A DNA stretch of 64,000 nucleotides, taken from Planctomycetota bacterium. GTDB lineage: Bacteria > Planctomycetota > UBA1135 > JADKAF01. A program made the translations under genes and the position numbers. How positions within the stretch are numbered: the stretch's first letter is position 1; each line of letters starts with the position of its first letter. Positions 36,400 through 44,970 of the stretch are shown in pieces. Under the pieces are notes generated by a model. The model was not told the DNA's origin, searched no databases, and saw only the letters and a program-made list of their open reading frames with translations. The stretch lies in contig JADKAF010000001.1 in the NCBI GenBank assembly GCA_016719295.1, positions 5,270,001 through 5,334,000 on the forward strand, in the 5' to 3' direction.

Positions 36400-37884
36400 T
36401 CAGCCGAAGAAGAGGCTGGCGAGAGCGAAGCCGATGCCGATCGCCGCGATCGTGGAGACGAGCCCCGGTAGCTGGAAGCTGTGGTTCAGCACGTAGCGAC
36501 CGATGCGCGTCGTGCCCGTGCTGTCGAACGCGACCGCCGCGACGATGGTGCCGTAGGTCGGCAGCAGGAAGTAGCCGTTCACCGCGGGGAAGAACGCGAT
36601 GAGCGTGGTCGCCGGCAGGCCGAGAGCGATGCCGAGCGGCATCAGCGCCGCCACGGTCGACGCTTGGCTGAAGAGCAGCACCGAGAGGCCGAAGAGGCCG
36701 AGCGCGAAGACCCACGGCATTTCGCGGATCGTGTCGCTGAGAGCGCCGACGATGGCGCTCGAGTTCCCGTCGAAGAAGCAGTTGCCGAGCCAGCCCAAGC
36801 CGAGGATCGAGATCACGGCGACGAGGCCGGCCGTGGCCACGGGCGTCGCGACGATGCGCGCGGGATCGACGCGACAGATGAGCACGATGAGCGCCGCGGC
36901 GCAGTACATGACGATCTGGATCAGCGTCGCCATCGGCACGCCGACCTCGCGGAGCTCCGCGGGACGCGCGCTCAACGTCTCCAGCCGGGCGGCGAGCTCC
37001 TCGCGGGTGATGCTCTCCTGGCGGCGTTCTTCCTCGCGCAGCCCCTCCACCGCGCGCTCGAGCTCGCTCGCGCTGATGCTCGACGCGGGCCGCGCGAGCT
37101 CGCTCGTTCGCGGGCGCAGAGACTCGACGAGGCCGAACACGACGATGGCGAGCGAGGCCGCGACGAAGAGCAGGACGGCGCGTCGGGCCGAGGCGCGCTG
37201 CTCGGGAGCCAGCTCCTGCGCAGGGGCCGAGCCTTCGGCGAGCCCAGCCGCGAGCCGGCGCTGGAACTCGGGATCGTCGGCGAGCTCGCGCCCGACGAAG
37301 CACATGACGAACGCGCCGAGCATGCAGCCGAGGAAGGTGCTCGGGATCGCGATCGCGAGGATGTGCCAGAGCTCGATCGGGCTCCCGCCGATCGCGAGCG
37401 AGCTGCTGGCCAGGATCGCGAGCAGGCCCGCCGTCGCCGCCGAGAGCGGGCTCGCGGTGATGGCCTGCTGCGAGGCGATGACGCTGATCGCCATCGGTCG
37501 CTCGGGGCGGATGCCGGCCTTCCGCGCGACCTCGGCGATCACCGGCAGGATCGCGTAGGCGACGTGCCCCGTTCCGGAGCAGAAGGTGAAGAGGTAGGCG
37601 ACGGCGGGCCCGAGGAAGGTGATCCAGCGTGGGCGCGCGCGGAGCGCCTTCTCCGCGAGGCCGACCAGGAGCTCCATGCCGCCGGCGGCTTGCAGCGTCG
37701 CCGCCGCGGTGACCACCGAGAGCACGATCGCGAGCACGGTGCCCGGAGGCCCCGAAGGCGGCAGCCCGAAGGCGAAGACGAGAACCGCGACGCCGAGCAT
37801 CGCGGCGTTCCCCATCGCGACGCCGCCGAGGCGCGCGCCGAGGAGGATCGCAGCGAGGACGGTCAGCAGCTCGAGAGCGAGCAT
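36400..37884 (-). CDS. Dcu-family C4-dicarboxylate transporter
   Basis: 494 residues with about ten to twelve helices. Family landmarks include LPPSGPPGTVLAIVLSVVTA, WITFLGPAVAYLFTFCSGTG, HVAYAILPVIAEVARKAGIR and RPMAISVIASQQAITASPLS, all close to DcuA/DcuB. An additional charged helical insertion of about 60 residues near 260-320 (SELERAVEGLREEERRQESI) is not usual. It starts 10 bases after the stop of the aspartase gene on the same strand, forming an aspartase-Dcu unit. The pair implies aspartate uptake with fumarate or succinate exchange, as in DcuA/AspA systems. Which carboxylate is preferred cannot be read from sequence. Confidence 0.88.
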   Translation of the reverse strand: MLALELLTVLAAILLGARLGGVAMGNAAMLGVAVLVFAFGLPPSGPPGTVLAIVLSVVTAAATLQAAGGMELLVGLAEKALRARPRWITFLGPAVAYLFTFCSGTGHVAYAILPVIAEVARKAGIRPERPMAISVIASQQAITASPLSAATAGLLAILASSSLAIGGSPIELWHILAIAIPSTFLGCMLGAFVMCFVGRELADDPEFQRRLAAGLAEGSAPAQELAPEQRASARRAVLLFVAASLAIVVFGLVESLRPRTSELARPASSISASELERAVEGLREEERRQESITREELAARLETLSARPAELREVGVPMATLIQIVMYCAAALIVLICRVDPARIVATPVATAGLVAVISILGLGWLGNCFFDGNSSAIVGALSDTIREMPWVFALGLFGLSVLLFSQASTVAALMPLGIALGLPATTLIAFFPAVNGYFLLPTYGTIVAAVAFDSTGTTRIGRYVLNHSFQLPGLVSTIAAIGIGFALASLFFG

Positions 37885-37894
37885 CGCGCGGCGC

Positions 37895-39310
37895 TCAGCC
37901 GCTGTTCCGCGTCAGCGCGATCGGATCGAGAACCTTCGCGATCTGCGCTTCGGTGAGGAGGCGCTTCTCGCGCACGAGCTCGACGACGCCCTTGCCGGTG
38001 CGGAGCGCCTCGGCGGCGACCTCCGTCGCGCGCTCGTAGCCGATGATCGGGTTCAGCGCGGTGACGATGCCGATCGAGTGCTCGACGAAGCGGCGGCAGA
38101 CATCCTCGTTGGCGGTGATGCCTTCGATGCACTCGACGCGCAGCGTGCGCGCCGCGTTCTGCATCAGCATCTGCGACTCGCAGATGCACTGCGCGATCAC
38201 GGGCTCCATCACGTTGAGCTGGAGCTGCCCGGCTTCGGCGGCCATCGTCACCGCGAGATCGTTGCCGATCACCTTGAAGCAGACCTGGTTCGCCACTTCG
38301 GGGATCACCGGGTTCACCTTGCCCGGCATGATGGTCGAGCCCGGCTGCTTCGGCGGGAGGTTGATCTCGAAGAGGCCCGCGCGCGGCCCGGAGGAGAGCA
38401 GGCGGAGATCGTTGCAGATCTTCGAGAGCTTGATCGCGAGGCTCTTCAGCACCGAGGAGTAGATGACGAAGGCCTGGGTGTCCTGCGTCGCTTCGACCAG
38501 ATCCTTCGCGAGGCGGAACTTCTTCTTGGTGATCTTGGCCAGGTGGCGCGCGCACTTCTTCGCGTAGCCCTTCGGCGCGTTGAGGCCCGTGCCGATCGCG
38601 GTGCCGCCCATGTTGATCTCGAAGAAGAAGCTCGCCGCACGCTCGAGCGTCCGCACCTCGTCCTCGAACGACGCCGCGAAGGCCGCGAACTCCTGCCCGA
38701 GCGTCATCGGCACCGCGTCCTGGAGCTGCGTGCGACCCATCTTCAAGACGTGGTCGAACTGCTTCGCCTTCTTCTCCAGGGCCTTCACGAGCAGGCGGAG
38801 CTCCGCGACCAGCCGGTCGTTTGAGAGCAGCATCGCCACGTGCAGCGCGGTGGGGTACGCGTCGTTCGTCGACTGCGAGAGGTTCACATGGTCGTGCGGC
38901 GAGCAGTGCTGATAATCGCCGAGGGAATGACCCATGTGCTCGAGGGCCAGGTTCGCGATGACCTCGTTCGCGTTCATGTTCGTCGAGGTCCCGGCGCCGC
39001 CCTGGAAGAGATCGACGAGGAAGTCCTCGTGATGCTCTCCGCGGATCAGCTGCTCGCAGGCGTGCTCGATGGCGCGAAGGACCTTCTTCGGCAGGATGCC
39101 GACGTCGGCGTTCGCGCGCGCGGCGGCGAGCTTCACCATGGCGAGGCCGCGCACGAGGTCGGGGTAGTGCTTCAGCGGGACGTGCGAGATCGCGAAGTTC
39201 TCGATCGCGCGCAGGGTTTGCACGCCGTAGCGAGCGGTGGCGGGGACTTCGCGCGCGCCGAGCAGATCTCGCTCGGTGCGCGTCGCGGGCTGGGTGCGGC
39301 GGCGCGGCAT
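37895..39310 (-). CDS. aspA: Aspartate ammonia-lyase
   Basis: 471 residues, the usual size for aspartase. It belongs to the fumarase/aspartase superfamily: the signature GSTIMPGKVNP is present, with the catalytic-loop Ser in that stretch. FQGGAGTSTNMNANEVIANL and SQSTNDAYPTALHVAM are typical aspartase rather than class II fumarase sequence. The reaction is L-aspartate to fumarate plus ammonia, in the cytoplasm. It is followed 10 bases later by a Dcu transporter gene, supporting aspartate breakdown linked to C4-dicarboxylate transport. The start is at MPRRRTQPATRTERDLLG; upstream in-frame codons overlap the divergent region and look non-coding. Confidence 0.93.
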   Translation of the reverse strand: MPRRRTQPATRTERDLLGAREVPATARYGVQTLRAIENFAISHVPLKHYPDLVRGLAMVKLAAARANADVGILPKKVLRAIEHACEQLIRGEHHEDFLVDLFQGGAGTSTNMNANEVIANLALEHMGHSLGDYQHCSPHDHVNLSQSTNDAYPTALHVAMLLSNDRLVAELRLLVKALEKKAKQFDHVLKMGRTQLQDAVPMTLGQEFAAFAASFEDEVRTLERAASFFFEINMGGTAIGTGLNAPKGYAKKCARHLAKITKKKFRLAKDLVEATQDTQAFVIYSSVLKSLAIKLSKICNDLRLLSSGPRAGLFEINLPPKQPGSTIMPGKVNPVIPEVANQVCFKVIGNDLAVTMAAEAGQLQLNVMEPVIAQCICESQMLMQNAARTLRVECIEGITANEDVCRRFVEHSIGIVTALNPIIGYERATEVAAEALRTGKGVVELVREKRLLTEAQIAKVLDPIALTRNSG

Positions 39311-39487
39311 GGGTCGTCGTCGGTTCGTAGAGGGGGCGTGAGTCGGCCACAGAGGCGGGCGGCTGTCCAGGGGTGGGGCGAGCGCGAGAAGCTCCGCGCC
39401 CCTAGTTTTCCGTATCTCCGACGTGCGGGCGGCGCTCCAAGGCGGCACGCTGATCTCCTTCCTGGTGCTCGTCTCCTTCGGGGTCCC

Positions 39488-39907
39488 ATGCCTGCGCTCT
39501 CCTCGGCCCGCGCCGCGCTCGTCGCGACGCTACTCCTGCTCGGCGCTTGTGCCGCACCGCCCGATCCCGCCCTGGAAGCGCGGCAGATCGTGGTGCGCCT
39601 CGAGCCGTCCGAGCGTCCGCTCGAGCTGCAGCTCGAGCGCTTTGGCTCGATCTTCTGGTTCTTGCCGGAGGAGGTCGCGACGGAAGGCGAGGTGCGCGTC
39701 GCGATCGACGGCGGGCTCGAGCCGTCGAGCACCTGCTCGACGACCTACGGCTTCGAAATGCCGGAGGCGGGGCAGCGGCGCAGCGCGCCGCTGCAGGCTG
39801 GCGCCGGCGCGGTGATCTGCTTCCACGACGGCGGGGAGTTCGCCTTCCGTGTGGAAGGGCTCGCGCAGCCGCTCACGGGGGTCGTGAAGGTCGGAGCTGC
39901 GCGATGA
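39488..39907 (+). CDS. Small lipoprotein of unknown function
   Basis: 139 residues. A signal peptide ends in the lipobox LGAC with Cys at residue 21, so it is a membrane-anchored lipoprotein. The mature part is beta-rich (ARQIVVRLEPSERPLELQLE, EVRVAIDGG, GAGAVICFHDGGEFAFRVEG), possibly a single beta-sandwich. The family is not recognised. Its stop overlaps the next ATG (ATGA), so it is coupled to two further lipoproteins. In some bacteria small DUF4810-type lipoproteins precede DUF799; this one occupies that place but lacks the clear family sequence. Confidence 0.75.
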   Translation: MPALSSARAALVATLLLLGACAAPPDPALEARQIVVRLEPSERPLELQLERFGSIFWFLPEEVATEGEVRVAIDGGLEPSSTCSTTYGFEMPEAGQRRSAPLQAGAGAVICFHDGGEFAFRVEGLAQPLTGVVKVGAAR

Positions 39908-40800
39908 GCGCGCGCGTCCTCCTCCTCGCGCTGCTGCCGACGCTGCTCGGCGGGTGCTCCTCGCTGATCACCCAGCGGCGCCCCGAGGTGCCGGCGCCTC
40001 GCGTCGTCGCCGTGCTGCCCTTCGCGGGCGAGGCCGATGCGGCGACGCGCGCGCTGCTCCGCGGCTTCGTCGCCTCGCGCCTCGCCGAGGAGCGCGTGCT
40101 CGTCCTCGAGCGCGAATGGGTGGATCGCGTGCTCGCCGAGTGCGGCTATCTCGGCGATCCGGACGACTTTCGCTTCGCGCAGAACGAAGCGAGCTCGATC
40201 TGCGCGCGGCTCGGCGTCGATGCCGTGCTCTTCGGCGACCTGATCGGCTACGACAAGACCGAGCTTTTCGTCCTCCACTCGCGCTCGCTGCGTGTGCGGC
40301 TGCAGCTCTTCGTGCGCGACGGCCGGCGCGCTTGGATGGCGCAGCACGCGGTCGGGGAGAACGGCGGCGTCGCCCTCGAGAGCGGCCAGGTTCTAAGCGC
40401 GCTCCAGAACGAGCTCGGTCATCACGCATCGCGCGAGCGCGCGGCGCTCGCGTGGCGGCTCGTCGAAGAGGTGTTCGCCGCCTCGGGAGGCTTCGATGGA
40501 GGCATGCTCGGGCACGAGACGCGGCCCGCGCTCGCGCGTGCGAGCGCGCGCTCGGAGCGAGCCGGGGCGCGGGAGCAGATCGTGGTCGAGGCCGAGGGCT
40601 CTCCCGGAGCGGGCGCGCGCTTCGATCTCGGCGAGCGCGTTCGCGGCGTGCCCATGCTCGAGCACGCACCCGGGCGCTATCGCGGGATCTTCGAGCGCCG
40701 AGCCGGGGATGGGCTCGGCGAACGCCCGGCGATTCGCGTCGAGCTGCGCGATGCCTTCGGACATGCAGCGGAGCAAGGGGGGGTGTCGTGGTCGAGCTGA
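39904..40800 (+). CDS. GNA1162/CsgG-like lipoprotein
   Basis: 298 residues. The lipobox LLGGCSS gives a lipidated Cys at residue 18. The segment VVAVLPFAGEADAATRALLR, FVASRLAEERVLVLERE, ICARLGVDAVLFGDLIGYDK and VRLQLFVRDGRRAW is the alpha-beta fold shared by GNA1162 (DUF799) and the TolB/CsgG N-terminal domain. The last 70 residues add a beta domain with FDLGERVRGVPMLEHAPGRY, which recurs in the next gene. Both ends overlap neighbours, 4 bases upstream and 13 bases downstream, making one operon of three lipoproteins. A role in outer-membrane assembly or secretion is plausible. Confidence 0.78.
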   Translation: MSARVLLLALLPTLLGGCSSLITQRRPEVPAPRVVAVLPFAGEADAATRALLRGFVASRLAEERVLVLEREWVDRVLAECGYLGDPDDFRFAQNEASSICARLGVDAVLFGDLIGYDKTELFVLHSRSLRVRLQLFVRDGRRAWMAQHAVGENGGVALESGQVLSALQNELGHHASRERAALAWRLVEEVFAASGGFDGGMLGHETRPALARASARSERAGAREQIVVEAEGSPGAGARFDLGERVRGVPMLEHAPGRYRGIFERRAGDGLGERPAIRVELRDAFGHAAEQGGVSWSS

Positions 40801-41855
40801 GCTTTCGCGCGCTCGCTGCCTGCGGCGCGCTCGGGCTGGTCGCGCTGCTTCCAGCGTGCACGAGCATGGATGGACGCGTGCGCATCTCGGAAACGTACGC
40901 GTCGCGTCGCGCCGAAGGCCTGCGCGTCGCCGCGCTGCCCTTCGCGGTCAGCGCCAGAGACGAGGATCCCGTCTCGCGCACGCTGGCGCCGCTCGGCAGC
41001 CTGCTCGCGCTGGAGGGGCTCGGCGACGGCGCACCGGAAGCGCAGGCCGCCGGTGCCGTGATGCAGCGTGCGCTGCTGGCGTTGCTCGGGGGTTCCCCGG
41101 TCGCGATCGAGGAGCAGTGGGTGACGCGCACCGAGCTCGCGCATGCCGGCCTCGATCGCGCGGCGATGGAGGATCGCTCGCGCACGACGGAGATCGCGCG
41201 GCGTCTCGGCGTCGATGCGCTGCTCTACGGCGAGGTCTACGAGTGGGACCGCAGCTACTACGGAGTGCAGTCGACGCAGAGCGTGGGGCTCCGCGTCTGG
41301 CTGATCGACGGCGAGAGCGGTGAGGAGCTCGCCTTCGCCGAGCGTTGGCGCCAAGAGGGCGCCGGTCTCACCGGCGGACCTACCGGCTACGTCTCGGCCG
41401 CGACCTCGCCGATCCAAGGGCTCGCCGCGAGCACGCTCGCGCAGCTCGCGATCCAGGTGGCCTATGACATCGCCGAGGATCTCCTCGGCGGCGCCTCTTC
41501 GCAGCCCTTCGACTTCGAGAACGCGCGCGGCGAGGTCCCGCGTCTCTCCTTCGTGTCCGCGGATCCGCCGCATCTCGATGCCCTGCAAGCAGGCGCGAGC
41601 GTGCGCGTGATCGCCGTCGGGACCTCGGGCGCCCAGGCGAGCTTCGACCTCGGCGCCTATCGCACGCGTATCCCGATGCTCGAGATCGAGACCCGCGACG
41701 ATTCGCGCGGCCGCCGCTCGACGTACATCGGCAGCTACGTCCTCCAGCCCGGCGAAACCCTCGCCTCCTTGCCGATCCGAGTCCACTTGGAGAGGCCTCA
41801 GCCCGACGGCCGCCTCCTCCGCGGCGCCACCAAGCTCCTCGCTACCTCCCGCTAG
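40788..41855 (+). CDS. Second GNA1162 (DUF799)-like lipoprotein
   Basis: 355 residues from GTG at 40788, which has an AGGGGG site 5 bases upstream and overlaps the previous gene by 13 bases. The signal peptide ends in lipobox LLPAC. The core is DUF799-like: LRVAALPFAVS, VAIEEQWVTRTELAHAGL, TEIARRLGVDALLYGEVYEW, VGLRVWLIDGESGEELAFAE, then a helix LAASTLAQLAIQVAYDIAED. The C-terminal 90 residues hold the same beta module as the upstream gene (SFDLGAYRTRIPMLEIETRD). It is a paralogue of the upstream gene. It ends just ahead of the second copy of the dispersed palindrome. Confidence 0.8.
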   Translation: MVELSFRALAACGALGLVALLPACTSMDGRVRISETYASRRAEGLRVAALPFAVSARDEDPVSRTLAPLGSLLALEGLGDGAPEAQAAGAVMQRALLALLGGSPVAIEEQWVTRTELAHAGLDRAAMEDRSRTTEIARRLGVDALLYGEVYEWDRSYYGVQSTQSVGLRVWLIDGESGEELAFAERWRQEGAGLTGGPTGYVSAATSPIQGLAASTLAQLAIQVAYDIAEDLLGGASSQPFDFENARGEVPRLSFVSADPPHLDALQAGASVRVIAVGTSGAQASFDLGAYRTRIPMLEIETRDDSRGRRSTYIGSYVLQPGETLASLPIRVHLERPQPDGRLLRGATKLLATSR

Positions 41856-41857
41856 CC

Positions 41858-41942
41858 GTCAAACCGAACGTACGGTGCCAGAGCAAATTTCTCCGGTTGC
41901 TAACCGGAGAAATTTGCTCTGGCACCGTACGTTCGGTTTGAC
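41858..41942. repeat. Dispersed long palindrome, copy 2
   Basis: Two exactly complementary 41-base arms (41858-41898 and 41902-41942) around the loop GCT. The central part is the same sequence as at 27776 apart from the loop. It starts 3 bases after the stop of the lipoprotein operon and lies 97 bases before norC, so it separates two plus-strand operons. It may terminate the first. Confidence 0.92.
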
Positions 41943-42038
41943 AGAGATCAAGGCTACGCACGAGGGCCCGGGTCGATCGGTGCGCGAGATCTAGAGACTG
42001 CGCGCTCCTCCTTCCACCGTCATCGGAGGGGCATCGAC

Positions 42039-42749
42039 ATGCTCTCGAAATCGGCCGCGCGCAGGTTCTTCCTCGTCGGCACCGCGCTGTGTTTCGGCGC
42101 TTTCCTCCTGCTCACCGTCGACACGCTCGGGCGGATCCCCGAGCAGACGAACCAGCAGGAACTCTCGGAGTCGGCGATCCGCGGAAAGCACCTGTGGGAT
42201 CGCAGCAACTGCATGGGCTGCCACACGCTGCTCGGCGAGGGCGCCTACTACGCGCCGGAGCTCACGCGCGTGTATTCGCGGCGTGGGCCCGTGTTCATCG
42301 AGGCCATGCTGCGCGATCCGGAGGCCATGTATCCGGGCCGGCGGAGGATGTGGCAATACGACTTCAGCGACCAGGAGAGGCAAGACCTCATCGCCTTCTT
42401 CGCGTGGATCGATCGGATGGATCTGAACGGCTTCCCCGCCGAGCCGAACCTGCTGCAGGTCGCGGGTGCGGACGGCCTGGGGGATGCTGCGTCGCGCTAC
42501 CCGCTGACCTTCCAGCAGATCTGCGTCGCTTGTCACAAGCTCGAAGGCCAGGGCGGGGTCGTCGGGCCCGCGCTCGACGGCGTCGCCGACCGCATGACCC
42601 CGGAGACGCTGCGAAAGCACCTGAAGGACCCGAAGTCGGTGAAGCCCGACTCCCTCATGCCGCAGCTCCCGCTCGATGACGCGACCATCGAAGAGCTCGT
42701 CGCATTCCTCTCCACGCTGAAGGCCTCGAGCACCGGAGGTGCGCGATGA
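42039..42749 (+). CDS. norC: Nitric oxide reductase subunit C, two-haem form
   Basis: 236 residues. One N-terminal membrane helix (about 9-27) anchors a periplasmic cytochrome. The first haem site CMGCH at 58-62 lies in the conserved context SNCMGCHTLLGEGAYYAPEL, as in NorC. A second haem site CVACH at 162-166 lies in an extra C-terminal cytochrome c domain with a likely axial Met at 207 (SLMPQL). Ordinary NorC is about 150 residues with one haem, so this is a fusion. It donates electrons to NorB. Its stop overlaps the norB ATG (ATGA), and the operon order is norC-norB-norQ-norD. Confidence 0.92.
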   Translation: MLSKSAARRFFLVGTALCFGAFLLLTVDTLGRIPEQTNQQELSESAIRGKHLWDRSNCMGCHTLLGEGAYYAPELTRVYSRRGPVFIEAMLRDPEAMYPGRRRMWQYDFSDQERQDLIAFFAWIDRMDLNGFPAEPNLLQVAGADGLGDAASRYPLTFQQICVACHKLEGQGGVVGPALDGVADRMTPETLRKHLKDPKSVKPDSLMPQLPLDDATIEELVAFLSTLKASSTGGAR

Positions 42750-44140
42750 GATACGAATCCCAGCGCATCGCGTACTGGTTCTTCGCGACGAGCATGCTGC
42801 TGCTCGCCCTGCAGATCGTGTACGGCTTCCTCATGGGCTTCGCGCACATCGGCTTCGATGTGCTGCACGAGATCATCCCGTTCCACGTCGCGCGCGCGAC
42901 GCACTTGAACTTGCTCGTCGTCTGGCTCCTCTGCGGCTTCATGGGCGCCACGTACTACATCGTGCCCGAGGAGGTCGGGCGCGAGCTCCACAGCGTGAAG
43001 GCCGCGTGGGTGCAGCTCGTCTCCTTGGTCGTGGTGGGTGTCGTCGCGGTGCTCGGCTTCCACTTCCAATGGTGGGAGGGGCGGAAGTTCCTCGAGATCC
43101 CCCGGCCGCTCGATTGGCTGGTCGTGGTGAACGTGCTGCTCTTCCTCGGCAACATCGCCCTCACCATGTGGAAGGCGCCGCGCATGACGACGACGAGCTG
43201 CGTGCTCTTCTTCGGCCTGCTGATGGCGGCCTTGCTCTACCTGCCCGGCATGATCCCCACGGATCACCAGACCCTCGACTCCTACTGGCGTTGGTGGGTC
43301 GTGCACCTGTGGGTCGAGGGCGTATGGGAGCTGATCATGGGCGGCATCCTGGCCTACCTCTTGATCAAGCTCACCGGCGTCGACCGCGAAGTGATCGAGA
43401 AGTGGCTCTACGTAATCGTGGGGCTCACCTTCCTCTCGGGCATCCTCGGCACGGGCCATCACTACTACTACATCGGGACGCCGCGCTACTGGCTGCTGAT
43501 CGGCGGCATCTTCAGCGCGCTCGAGCCGCTCGCGTTCCTCGGCATGGCGATCTACGCCATCGCGATGGCGCGGCGCGGCGGGCGAGCGCATGCGAACCGG
43601 AACGCGTTGTCCTGGACGATCGGCTGCTCGGTGATGTCGTTCGTCGGCGCCGGCTTCCTCGGCTTCGCCCACACGCTGCCGCAGGTGAACATGTACACGC
43701 ACGGCACGCTGGTCACAGCGATGCACGGCCACATGGCGTTCTGGGGCGCCTACGCGATGCTCGTGCTCGGCATCGTCGCCTACGCGATGCCGCAGCTCAC
43801 GGGCCGCAAGCTCCACGATACGCCGCTCTCGGCCTATGCGTTCTGGGCGAGCAACATCGGGATGGTGGCGATGACCGTGGCGTTCGGAGTGGCCGGCGTC
43901 GCGCAGGTGTACCTCGAGCGCAAGATGGGCTTGGACTTCCTGCAGGTGCAGGAGGAGATCGCGGTCCACTTCGTGGGCTTGGTGCTCGCCGCCGCGCTCT
44001 TCGCCAGCGGCATCGCGGCGTACATCGTGCAGTTCGTGCGCTACGGCCTGCCCGTCGGCGTCGTGCAGCCCGCGCACGAGGCCGAGATCGCTTCCACTCT
44101 GGCGACCGACGGCGGGGTCGGCACGGCGGCGCGCGGATGA
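42746..44140 (+). CDS. norB: Nitric oxide reductase subunit B (cNOR type)
   Basis: 464 residues and about 12 helices. It belongs to the haem-copper oxidase superfamily without a quinol-binding N-terminal extension, so the electron donor is cytochrome c (cNOR). Ligand positions are visible: His53 and His329 for the low-spin haem, His327 for haem b3, and His187, His238, His239 for the non-haem iron, with the nearby Glu191 and Glu195 (HLWVEGVWELIMGG) needed for FeB binding. It catalyses 2 NO to N2O plus water in the inner membrane. It overlaps norC and norQ by 4 bases each. Confidence 0.95.
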   Translation: MRYESQRIAYWFFATSMLLLALQIVYGFLMGFAHIGFDVLHEIIPFHVARATHLNLLVVWLLCGFMGATYYIVPEEVGRELHSVKAAWVQLVSLVVVGVVAVLGFHFQWWEGRKFLEIPRPLDWLVVVNVLLFLGNIALTMWKAPRMTTTSCVLFFGLLMAALLYLPGMIPTDHQTLDSYWRWWVVHLWVEGVWELIMGGILAYLLIKLTGVDREVIEKWLYVIVGLTFLSGILGTGHHYYYIGTPRYWLLIGGIFSALEPLAFLGMAIYAIAMARRGGRAHANRNALSWTIGCSVMSFVGAGFLGFAHTLPQVNMYTHGTLVTAMHGHMAFWGAYAMLVLGIVAYAMPQLTGRKLHDTPLSAYAFWASNIGMVAMTVAFGVAGVAQVYLERKMGLDFLQVQEEIAVHFVGLVLAAALFASGIAAYIVQFVRYGLPVGVVQPAHEAEIASTLATDGGVGTAARG

Positions 44141-44940
44141 GCGTGCTCGCCCGCAACGAGCGCGCGGCGACGCGCCCCTACTACCGGCCGGTTGGCCGTG
44201 AGGTCGAGGTCTTCGAGGCGGCGTACGCCGCGCGCTTGCCGGTCCTCTTGAAGGGGCCGACGGGCTGCGGCAAGTCGCGCTTCATCGCGGCGATGGCGGC
44301 GGCTCACGGGCGCGAGCTCGTGACCGTCGCCTGCAACGACGAGACCTCCTCCGTCGATCTCCTCGGGCGCTACGTCGTGATGGGGGGCGACACGGTGTGG
44401 CAGGACGGGCCCGTGACGCGCGCCGCGCGCGCAGGTGCCTTCCTCTATCTCGACGAGCTCGCCGAGGCGCGCGAGGACGTGCTCGTCGTGCTGCATCCCT
44501 TGAGCGATCACCGCCGCGAGGTGCACGTGGATCGCCGCGACGAGACGATCATCGCGGCCGACGGCTTCGCGCTCTGCGTGAGCTTCAACCCTGGCTATCA
44601 GCGCGGATTGAAGGAGCTGAAGCCCTCGACGCGGCAGCGCTACGTGACGCTCGCGTTCGACTATCCCGAGGCGGCGATCGAGCAGGAGATCGTCGCGACC
44701 GAGGCCGCCGTGGACGCGGGGGTGGCGAAGCGCCTCGTCGCGTTCGCGCGCAAGGTGCGCGGCAGCGGCGAGCTCGGGCTGCAGGAGACCGTCTCCACGC
44801 GCCTCCTCGTCGCCGCGGCGAAGCTGATCGCCGGAGGGCTGGCGCCGCGCCTCGCCTGCGAGGTGGCGATCGTGCAGCCGCTCTCCGATGACCTCGATGT
44901 CGTGGCGGCCTTGAAGGACGCCGCGGCGCTCGCGTTCTGA
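44137..44940 (+). CDS. norQ: NorQ, MoxR-type AAA+ ATPase
   Basis: 267 residues. Walker A is GPTGCGKS at 40-47; Walker B is AFLYLDELAEA. The sensor region FALCVSFNPGYQRGLKELKP is characteristic of NorQ/CbbQ ATPases. NorQ works with NorD to insert the non-haem iron or activate NorB. The ATG overlaps the norB stop by 4 bases. The gene ends 30 bases before norD. The gene order and size are those of known norCBQD operons. Confidence 0.92.
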   Translation: MSVLARNERAATRPYYRPVGREVEVFEAAYAARLPVLLKGPTGCGKSRFIAAMAAAHGRELVTVACNDETSSVDLLGRYVVMGGDTVWQDGPVTRAARAGAFLYLDELAEAREDVLVVLHPLSDHRREVHVDRRDETIIAADGFALCVSFNPGYQRGLKELKPSTRQRYVTLAFDYPEAAIEQEIVATEAAVDAGVAKRLVAFARKVRGSGELGLQETVSTRLLVAAAKLIAGGLAPRLACEVAIVQPLSDDLDVVAALKDAAALAF

Positions 44941-44970
44941 GCGCCGTTCCTAGAGCGATGGAGCGCGGCC

